A DNA stretch of 12,620 bases from positions 1 to 12,620 of the forward strand of contig JBMYYH010000089.1 in the NCBI GenBank assembly GCA_049609225.1, given 5' to 3'. The notes beneath the pieces are model-generated. The model was not told the origin of the DNA, searched no databases, and saw only the letters and a list, made by a program, of their open reading frames with translations. Numbering within the stretch: position 1 is the stretch's first letter; each line of letters starts with the position of its first letter. This document shows, one piece after another, positions 7,766-12,620 of the stretch. The stretch is from GCA-2746235 sp049609225 (GTDB taxonomy: Bacteria > Planctomycetota > UBA1135). The translations under genes and the position numbers were made by a program.

Positions 7766-9145
7766 ATGAAAACTTGGCTCCTCTGTGGCGTGTTGTTTGT
7801 AGTTGCGGATGCAGCTGCATTGGAGCCTGCTTGCCTGCAGGAAGGGGATCCGGAGATGAGTGCGGATACGGAACGCTCCGGAGGGGGCTTCGGCCCTTCG
7901 ATATCCTCCTACCGACAGGCCATCAAGAAGTTTCCGACCCACCCCTTCTTCCCGAAAGACCGGGATCGACGCGCGGGCCATCCCAGTGTCCGAGCACAAC
8001 GGGGTGCCGTCGAAGATGCCTTACTCTGGTTGGTGGATCATCAAGACGCACAAGGTTTCTGGGATGCAGATGAGTTTTACCATTCGGATCGTTTCAAGGA
8101 CCAGCCCTCTTCCATGGGTCCAGGTAATCCCGTCATGGATGTCGCCATGACCTCCCTCGTCGCCCTTGCTCTTCAGGGGAATGGAAACAGCTTGGGGCGT
8201 GGTCGCCACAAAGAGGCATTGAGCAACTCCGTCGCTTGGTTGAGGGACACCCAGCAAGTGGATGGGCTATTCGGTTTCGATGTCGGCAACCCCACCTTGA
8301 CCACTCAAGCCTTAGCCACCATGGCCATGGGTGAGTCGTATTACATGAGTTCCCAAACGCCCGTCCTGAAGCGCCCCATGCAACGGGCGGTGCAAATCTT
8401 GGAGCAAGCACAGGTGCCGTCCAGCGGTTGGGGCTACTACCTGGACGGGACGGGTCCTTGCAACACCAAGACTACGGGGTGGATCATCCTCGCCCTGCAT
8501 CAGGCGGAGGTAAACGATCTAGCGGTGGATCCAAAGACGAAGACAGGTGCACAAGACTGGTTCCTCTCCGCTACCGAGGCGGAAACTCATCGTGTTGGAT
8601 TTGAATGGAGCAACAAGAGCTTGGTGCTCTATGGAATCCCCGAGGCTTGCTTTGGCCCGAATGCACCTCCAGGTTTTTCTGAAGCAAGCACCGCCATCGC
8701 ACTTCTTTCCACCATGTTGATGACCCCCACCGACGGCATCCGCACTTGGTCGGAGCATCCGGACTACCCCAAGATGCAGGCTCAGGTTCAGATCCTGATG
8801 GGTGCACTCCCCCATTGGCAGACGCGCCCCACCACCATCGATCTGGAGTATTGGTACTTCGCGACCGAAGCCCTCTATCAATGGGGAGGCCCCGAATGGG
8901 AGACCTGGAATCGCGCCATCCAGGAAGCCCTCCTCCCGCATCAACGTTTGGAGAATCGGAAGGACAACTTCTACGGCTCTTGGGATCCCGTCGGCGTTTG
9001 GGGGCAGGAAGGCGGACGCATCCATTCCACCGCTTTGTGCGCCCTGATTCTGCAGACGCCTTCCCGTCGGGCGAAGTTGTTGGCGAAACCGCCCTTGGAA
9101 GAAGCTGATAAATCCAGGATTCCTGAATCCGACGACCAAGGCTAG
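7766..9145 (+). CDS. Exported soluble prenyltransferase/squalene-cyclase-repeat protein, copy 3
   Basis: A 459-residue divergent paralogue. It lacks the cytoplasmic motif, transmembrane anchor, Pro/Glu stalk and Gly linker of copies 1 and 2. Instead it begins with a hydrophobic signal peptide (MKTWLLCGVLFVVADAAA, likely cut near 18), so it should be exported. C23 lies in EPAC, which is a poor lipobox. The toroid starts near residue 80 with QDAQGFW (93-99) and later QQVDGLFGFDVGNPT. The DNDSS segment of its relatives has become PCNTK (231-235), losing both aspartates. YGSWDPVGVWG and GGRIHSTA remain, but the following LEVYYRY of the other copies is lost, and the tail is a charged run ending DDQG. 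ATG 7766 follows a GGTGAGG sequence only 2 nt away; coupling to copy 2 is likely. A non-catalytic binding role is possible but unproven. Confidence 0.78.
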   Translation: MKTWLLCGVLFVVADAAALEPACLQEGDPEMSADTERSGGGFGPSISSYRQAIKKFPTHPFFPKDRDRRAGHPSVRAQRGAVEDALLWLVDHQDAQGFWDADEFYHSDRFKDQPSSMGPGNPVMDVAMTSLVALALQGNGNSLGRGRHKEALSNSVAWLRDTQQVDGLFGFDVGNPTLTTQALATMAMGESYYMSSQTPVLKRPMQRAVQILEQAQVPSSGWGYYLDGTGPCNTKTTGWIILALHQAEVNDLAVDPKTKTGAQDWFLSATEAETHRVGFEWSNKSLVLYGIPEACFGPNAPPGFSEASTAIALLSTMLMTPTDGIRTWSEHPDYPKMQAQVQILMGALPHWQTRPTTIDLEYWYFATEALYQWGGPEWETWNRAIQEALLPHQRLENRKDNFYGSWDPVGVWGQEGGRIHSTALCALILQTPSRRAKLLAKPPLEEADKSRIPESDDQG

Positions 9146-9194
9146 GAAGTCGGGTTGGCCTTCCGCGGGGTAAGCGGGTTAGGATGCCAAGGTC

Positions 9195-9998
9195 ATGCGC
9201 ATGCACCTCCTTTCCACCGCACTCCTATCCGTCGCCGCCCTTACCGCGACGTCCTCCCTGTCCGCTCAAACGCAGCTGCTCGATGTCGAACAGGCCAATG
9301 TCAGTCAGCCTGTTGCATCCTTTAACCAAGCTGATTTGGCGCAAAGCTTTCAGCCCACGGTCGACAAGTGCTCTGGAGCCAGTGCTTTCATGATGCCTGG
9401 ATGGGGTGTGGGTGGAACTCTCACCATTGAACTATGGGACGCCCTGCCTAACGTCGGCGGAGCCAACATGCTGGCGTCTGGCTCTTCGGCTGCCACGCCT
9501 GGAGAGTGGGTAGACGTCATCTGGGGAAACGTGTCCGTGACCTCCGGCGCGACCTACTACCTGGTATTCAGCGGGACCGACCCGAGCATGGCATTAGCTG
9601 GCGAAAATGATTCCTATCCAGGGGGCCATGTCTTCGCGAACGCTGGCTACATCCCCTTCCCCACGATCGACTACGCCTTCCGCACCTGGTACGAGAACAC
9701 CCTCGACCTCTCCATCAGCGGAACTTGCCCCGGCCCGATGACCATCACCGTATCGGGAGCCACCCCGAATGGTTCGGTCGCGGTGGTCTACGGCAATGCC
9801 GGCTCCTTCACCCTGCCCAGTGCCCCCTGCGCCGGCATCGTGCTGGACCTCGACTTCCCCAACCTCGCCGGCCTCTTCACCGCCGACGCCAACGGTGACC
9901 TGGTCCTCACGCCGACCATCCCCGCCGTGGTCTGCGGCTGGACCCTCCAGGTCGTCGACGCAACCAATTGTGCAGTCAGTACCTCCGTCATCCTTTAG
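9195..9998 (+). CDS. Secreted beta-sandwich protein with Cys-containing C-terminal module
   Basis: A 267-residue exported protein of unknown function. The signal peptide is about residues 1-24 (hydrophobic, ending SLSA before QTQ). Residues about 28-170 look like an all-beta jelly-roll: AQSFQPTVDKCSGASAF, TLTIELWDALP, VDVIWGNVSVTSGATYYLVF, then DYAFRTWYE. That order (QSF strand, strand plus LWD, GxTYYLVF, final FRTW) is what I associate with extracellular adhesion or carbohydrate-binding-like sandwiches. From C178 (GTCPGPMTITVSGATPNG) a second module runs to the end, with Cys in APCAG, VVCGW and TNCAV. I recall similar C-terminal modules on many planctomycete secreted proteins, unverified here. 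AAGG at 9189-9192 is better spaced for ATG 9201, but ATG 9195 supplies the Arg of the signal n-region. No terminator is visible between this gene and toroid copy 3. Confidence 0.68.
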   Translation: MRMHLLSTALLSVAALTATSSLSAQTQLLDVEQANVSQPVASFNQADLAQSFQPTVDKCSGASAFMMPGWGVGGTLTIELWDALPNVGGANMLASGSSAATPGEWVDVIWGNVSVTSGATYYLVFSGTDPSMALAGENDSYPGGHVFANAGYIPFPTIDYAFRTWYENTLDLSISGTCPGPMTITVSGATPNGSVAVVYGNAGSFTLPSAPCAGIVLDLDFPNLAGLFTADANGDLVLTPTIPAVVCGWTLQVVDATNCAVSTSVIL

Positions 9999-10051
9999 GT
10001 TCCCCCGACAATAAGGTTCCTTTTTTGCCACAAAGGCGTATCCTCCCTGCC

Positions 10052-10615
10052 ATGCAAATCACCCGCACCCTGCTAGTTGCGGCCTTCGCTCTCCCCCTGC
10101 TCGCGATCCTTCCGAGCTGCGGCGGCGGCGAGACCACCGATTCGAACACTCCGGAAACCCCGGCTACCGATTCCACTCCGTCCACGCCTTCGACCCCGGC
10201 CGAGCCGGCTGCCACTGAGGAAGCCGCCAAGACCGATGATGGCAAGGATGCCCTTGAGGCCATGGAAGAAGAGGCTGCTGGTGCTAAGGACAAGGTAAAG
10301 GCTGAGGCCGAAGCCGCCAAAGAGATGGTCATCTCCGAGGCTGCTCGCACCATGTACGACACCTACTGCTTCACCTGCCACGGAACGGGCGGCAAGGGTG
10401 ATGGCCCAGCTGGTGCCGCACTCCCTGACAAGCCTGCCGATTTCTCCTCCGCGGATTGGCAAGCCACCGTCACCGATGAGCACATCCAGACCGTCATCGC
10501 CAAGGGTGGTGCAGCTGCAGGGAAGAGCGCCCTCATGCCACCTGCCCCAGGTGTCGATGGCAACCAAGAGCTGCTGGATGGCCTGACCGCCATCGTCCGT
10601 AGCTTCTCCAAGTAA
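10052..10615 (+). CDS. Lipoprotein monohaem cytochrome c
   Basis: A 187-residue electron-transfer protein predicted to be lipid-anchored outside the cytoplasm. The signal peptide ends in a lipobox, LPSC, with the lipidated Cys at 23. Residues 24-60 are a Thr/Pro/Ser/Glu low-complexity tether, and 61-98 form an Ala/Glu/Lys-rich probable helix or coiled coil. The class I cytochrome c domain follows, about 97-187: the haem-binding motif CFTCH (106-110), GTGGKGDGPAGAALPDKPADF typical of the family, and M162 in SALMPP as probable sixth iron ligand. The partner oxidase or dehydrogenase is not in the window. ATG 10052 is chosen because it starts the signal peptide; an upstream in-frame ATG at 9968 would lie inside the previous gene. 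No Shine-Dalgarno is seen. A strong terminator follows. Confidence 0.9.
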   Translation: MQITRTLLVAAFALPLLAILPSCGGGETTDSNTPETPATDSTPSTPSTPAEPAATEEAAKTDDGKDALEAMEEEAAGAKDKVKAEAEAAKEMVISEAARTMYDTYCFTCHGTGGKGDGPAGAALPDKPADFSSADWQATVTDEHIQTVIAKGGAAAGKSALMPPAPGVDGNQELLDGLTAIVRSFSK

Positions 10616-10629
10616 GCCATCCTTCCTCA

Positions 10630-10656
10630 GGCCGCGGTCGATCCCCGATCGCGGCC
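10630..10656. other. GC-rich hairpin downstream of the cytochrome gene
   Basis: GGCCGCGGTCG (10630-10640) pairs with CGATCGCGGCC (10646-10656), giving 11 bp with one G-U wobble and a 5-nt loop. It starts 14 nt after the cytochrome stop. There is no T tract on the plus strand. It probably assists the stronger terminator just downstream, or for the minus strand acts after rpsT. Confidence 0.5.
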
Positions 10657-10666
10657 ACAAAAGCAT

Positions 10667-10705
10667 CAAGGCCTGACCGAGCGATCGGTCAGGCCTTGTA
10701 GTTTT
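10667..10705. terminator. Bidirectional terminator between the convergent cytochrome and rpsT genes
   Basis: A perfect 13-bp stem pairs CAAGGCCTGACCG (10667-10679) with CGGTCAGGCCTTG (10686-10698) across a 6-nt loop, followed by TAGTTTT on the plus strand. On the minus strand the stem is followed by ATGCTTTT. It lies between the plus-strand cytochrome stop (10615) and the minus-strand rpsT stop (10728), so it can end both transcripts. Confidence 0.85.
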
Positions 10706-10727
10706 CCTGCTACCAGGAAAGCGAAGA

Positions 10728-10997
10728 CTAGGCAGTGCGCAGCGAGTTGACGGCGCGGGCCAGGATGGACTTCTTACGCGCAGCGTTGTTGCTGTGCATC
10801 TGGTTCCACTTGACGTTCTTGTCGATCATCTTGGTAGCCATGACGAGGTTGGTCTCGGCGTTCTCAAGATTGCCCTCTTCAACCGAATCCATGGTGCGCT
10901 TGATCCAGGTGCGCATGGCGGAGCGGCGGCCACGATTGCGCTCGCGGCGCTTGAGGCTCTTCTTAAGGGAGGCTTTGGCGGACGGGGTGTTCGGCAT
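10728..10997 (-). CDS. rpsT: 30S ribosomal protein S20
   Basis: S20 is a primary 16S rRNA-binding protein of the small ribosomal subunit. The 89-residue length and very basic composition fit the family. It begins MPNTPSAKASLKKSLKRRE and continues RNRGRRSAMRTWIKR, the classic S20 N-terminal helix pattern. It ends with NNAARKKSILARAVNSL, matching the conserved C-terminal helix. The gene has its own promoter (11031-11058), with a predicted leader of about 25-30 nt and no strong Shine-Dalgarno. It converges on the cytochrome gene across a shared terminator. I see no leader structure that would support autoregulation. Confidence 0.96.
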   Translation of the reverse strand: MPNTPSAKASLKKSLKRRERNRGRRSAMRTWIKRTMDSVEEGNLENAETNLVMATKMIDKNVKWNQMHSNNAARKKSILARAVNSLRTA

Positions 10998-11030
10998 GAC
11001 GTGTCTTCGGTCCCGGAAAACGGGCGGAAT

Positions 11031-11058
11031 ATTGTAGGGCTACCAGAGAATCGTGCAA
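11031..11058 (-). promoter_or_regulatory. Sigma70-like promoter of rpsT
   Basis: On the minus strand TTGCAC (11058-11053) and TACAAT (11036-11031) are separated by 16 nt. The -10 box matches TATAAT at five of six positions; the -35 box matches only its TTG. The expected start of transcription is about 25-30 nt before the rpsT ATG. The promoter lies wholly in the gap after the TPR gene, so rpsT can be expressed separately from it. Confidence 0.6.
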
Positions 11059-11081
11059 GACGAATGCACCCGGAATTCGAC

Positions 11082-11708
11082 CTATTCCGCCTCTGGCTCC
11101 TCCTCTCCACGTGCTGCACGCAGGAAGGCCTCGGAATCCAGGCCGGAGGCGCCGTCGTCCTCGTAGGACTTGGTGCGTAGAGCCTGCTCGGCCGCGAGGT
11201 TTTTGCGCGCACGCATGGCCTCGGTATCACGTGGATTGCGGTCGAGGGCTTGCTGGTAGTAGTCGAGGGCATCATCGACCTCGCCCTGGGCAGCAGCCAG
11301 GCCACCGGCACGCTTTGCAGCATCCCCAGAAACCTCGGCCAGACCACCGAAGACGCCGAGTGCGGCGCCGGCATATCCAGCACGTTCGAGAGCATCCGCC
11401 CAGGACAGGCCTTTGGCCGGATTGCCCGGATCCTTCATGAAGGCGCGGCGCATCGAGCGGGCCTCTGCATCGGGATTGCGGGTCAGCTTGGAGAACTTGG
11501 CGGCCAGACCAGAAGGGCCAGAGCCAAGCTTATTGAGCAGGTTGGATTTGCCTTCCCCCAAGGCGACCACAGCAGCTGTGAGGAGCTCGGCGGCGCGACG
11601 CTCACCGGGCGCAAAATCCATGACCTGGTCGCAGAGTTCTGCAGCGAAATCAGCCTGCCCCCGTTCCAGGGCTTGGGCGGCACGATCGAGGTGTTTCTTC
11701 AGGTTCAT
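11082..11708 (-). CDS. TPR-repeat protein of unknown function
   Basis: A 208-residue soluble protein with no signal peptide. The N-terminus (LKKHLDRAAQALERGQADFAAELCDQVMDFAPGE) and the C-terminal half (GEVDDALDYYQQALDRNPRDTEAMRARKNLA) both read as tetratricopeptide helix pairs, including the typical A-x-x-x-Y-x-x-A-L-x-x-xP pattern. The middle is Ala/Gly-rich and may hold degenerate repeats. The end is acidic (RGEEEPEAE). Such proteins are scaffolds for protein contacts; no partner is evident. It lies upstream of rpsT on the same strand and is divergent from def, which leaves a 67-nt shared regulatory gap. No Shine-Dalgarno is visible before its ATG. Confidence 0.8.
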   Translation of the reverse strand: MNLKKHLDRAAQALERGQADFAAELCDQVMDFAPGERRAAELLTAAVVALGEGKSNLLNKLGSGPSGLAAKFSKLTRNPDAEARSMRRAFMKDPGNPAKGLSWADALERAGYAGAALGVFGGLAEVSGDAAKRAGGLAAAQGEVDDALDYYQQALDRNPRDTEAMRARKNLAAEQALRTKSYEDDGASGLDSEAFLRAARGEEEPEAE

Positions 11709-11775
11709 GAGCTAGGTCTTAAGGGTTGGGGAAGGGAATGCCCCGCTACGGTATTCTAGGGCAGGAACTGGAAGC
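11709..11775. promoter_or_regulatory. Divergent intergenic region between the TPR gene and def
   Basis: This 67-nt gap must hold promoters for both directions unless transcription comes from further away. The near-palindrome TATTCTA (11752-11758) reads as a -10-like TATTCT toward def and TAGAAT toward the TPR gene. I found no well-spaced -35 box on either strand. AGGA (11763-11766) is a suitable Shine-Dalgarno for def. Confidence 0.35.
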
Positions 11776-12300
11776 ATGAACATCGTCCAATACCCGGATC
11801 CGCGTCTACGCAAGAAGAACGCCCCCGTCACCGACTTCGGCCCTGAGCTCGAAGCCACGGCGCGGGAAATGTTTGAGGTGATGTATGCCACGCAGGGCGT
11901 CGGCCTGGCTGCGCCGCAGGTGGGGCTGAACATCCAACTACTGGTCTACAACCCGACTGGAAGCTCCGAGGAGAAGGCAGAGGAGAAGGTCCTGTGCAAT
12001 CCGAAGATGGTGTTCAAGTCGCGCGAGAAGGAAGATGGCCAGGAAGGTTGCCTGTCCTTTCCGGATGTGAACGGCGTGGTCAATCGCCCGATCAAGGTTA
12101 AGGTCGAAGCGCTCGACTTGAAGGGTGAGAAGTTCGAGCTCGAGCTCGAGGACTGGGATGCGCGCATCTTCCAACATGAATTGGATCACCTCGATGGCAT
12201 CCTGTTCATCGATCGCATGACTCCCGCGACCAAGAGCCAGGCCAAGCCGGTGCTCGAAGATCTGGTCCACGCCTACAAGGAAAGCCTTGCTGGTTCTTGA
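11776..12300 (+). CDS. def: Peptide deformylase
   Basis: This metalloenzyme removes the formyl group from the N-terminal Met of nascent proteins at the ribosome. The 174-residue product has all three family motifs: GVGLAAPQVG (41-50, motif 1), EGCLS (90-94, metal ligand C92) and QHELDH (133-138, metal ligands H134 and H138, catalytic E135). The start MNIVQYPDPRLRKKNAPV is typical of the family. The Glu/Lys-rich segment around 61-72 (SSEEKAEEK) is a small insertion between strands. AGGA at 11763-11766 supports ATG 11776. The gene for a riboflavin kinase/FAD synthetase overlaps its 3' end by 14 nt, so the two are probably cotranscribed. Confidence 0.97.
   Translation: MNIVQYPDPRLRKKNAPVTDFGPELEATAREMFEVMYATQGVGLAAPQVGLNIQLLVYNPTGSSEEKAEEKVLCNPKMVFKSREKEDGQEGCLSFPDVNGVVNRPIKVKVEALDLKGEKFELELEDWDARIFQHELDHLDGILFIDRMTPATKSQAKPVLEDLVHAYKESLAGS
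12277..12281 (+). promoter_or_regulatory. Shine-Dalgarno site inside def that sets the ribF start
   Basis: AAGGA lies 5 nt before TTG 12287, within the def coding sequence. No ATG or GTG in the ribF frame lies between here and the conserved FDGVHLGH motif at a position that would keep the whole N-terminus, so this site supports a TTG start. Confidence 0.55.
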
Positions 12301-12620
12301 AGGTCTGGAGGCACTGCCTGCCACGTTTCAGGCCGACGGCTGCGTCGCCACGGTCGGAGTCTTCGATGGTGTGCATCTCGGGCACTTTCATGTGCTGAGG
12401 GAAGTCGTCGCGCGGGCGCAGGAACGGAAGGTGGCTTCCGTGATGGTGACCTTTGCGGATCATCCGAAGTCCGTGTTGTTGGGGCGTGCACCTGCAACCG
12501 TAACGAGCTTAGAACATCGCCTGCTGTTGTTCCGACGTGCCGGCATCGAGGCCACCTTGGTCTTGCGTTTTACCGCCGAGCTACGAGAGCTGACGGCGGA
12601 GATGTTCACCCGCAAAGTGT
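12287..12620 (+). CDS. ribF: Riboflavin kinase / FAD synthetase RibF, N-terminal part
   Basis: RibF converts riboflavin to FMN and FMN to FAD. Only the first 111 codons are present; the gene runs off the right edge. The translated piece begins (with TTG read as Met) MLVLEGLEALPATF and contains VGVFDGVHLGH (23-33), the nucleotide-binding motif of the FAD synthetase domain. It continues with VMVTFADHPKSVLLG and RFTAELRELTAEMF, matching the order in bacterial RibF. The kinase domain would lie beyond the window. The frame overlaps the end of def by 14 nt. A TTG start is the best candidate, based on AAGGA upstream and the match of the N-terminus to the family (E. coli begins MKLIRGI). Confidence 0.9.
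   Translation, partial: MLVLEGLEALPATFQADGCVATVGVFDGVHLGHFHVLREVVARAQERKVASVMVTFADHPKSVLLGRAPATVTSLEHRLLLFRRAGIEATLVLRFTAELRELTAEMFTRKV

Noticed and set aside
4490..9145. Functional squalene-hopene cyclase or thioester-containing alpha-2-macroglobulin-like protein
   Set aside because: The DxDD acid motif is incomplete or missing, and no CGEQ-type thioester motif is present. Only the general toroid similarity is supported.
9146..9194. Promoter before the secreted protein gene (TTGGCC and TAGGAT)
   Set aside because: The spacing is 19 nt and the -10-like box ends only 9 nt before the ATG, so the match is too weak to report as a promoter.
10021..10026. T6 run after the secreted protein gene as a terminator
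   Set aside because: No stem-loop precedes it; the nearby GGTTCC copies are direct, not inverted, repeats.

Overview
The window looks like a chromosomal segment of a GC-rich, Gram-negative-type bacterium, most likely a planctomycete (Planctomycetota). The reasons are indirect. There is a family of membrane-anchored proteins with prenyltransferase/squalene-cyclase-like repeats, a secreted beta-sandwich protein with a Cys-containing C-terminal module, a lipoprotein cytochrome c, and few clear Shine-Dalgarno sites. I know these traits from that phylum, but no database search was possible, so the placement is an inference.

Layout: the 3' end of a DUF393-like (DCC-family) gene (3-131) lies just before mfd (141-3395), the transcription-repair coupling factor. 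mfd overlaps by an ATGA a gene for an exported SurA-like chaperone (3392-4435). Three tandem, same-strand paralogues follow (4490-6073, 6213-7757, 7766-9145), all with an alpha/alpha-toroid domain carrying QW-type motifs. The first two also have a cytoplasmic motif, one transmembrane helix, a TonB-like Pro/Glu-rich segment and a Gly-rich linker. The third has a signal peptide instead. A strong hairpin terminator separates copy 1 from copies 2 and 3, which are 8 nt apart. Next come a secreted beta-sandwich protein (9195-9998) and a lipoprotein monohaem cytochrome c (10052-10615), ended by a perfect hairpin that also serves the convergent rpsT.

The last third is housekeeping: rpsT (S20, minus strand) with its own sigma70-like promoter, a TPR protein gene (minus strand), and, divergent from it, def (peptide deformylase). 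def is overlapped by the 5' part of ribF, which probably starts at TTG and runs off the window.

How the genes relate: mfd serves DNA repair, while rpsT, def and ribF serve translation, protein maturation and flavin cofactor synthesis. The SurA-like protein, the three toroid proteins, the secreted protein and the cytochrome all carry export or anchoring signals, so the middle of the window is an envelope-directed block. The toroid triplet is the least explained part. Its architecture suggests two inner-membrane proteins presenting a toroid on a long periplasmic stalk, plus a soluble exported relative. Substrate and activity cannot be read from the sequence.
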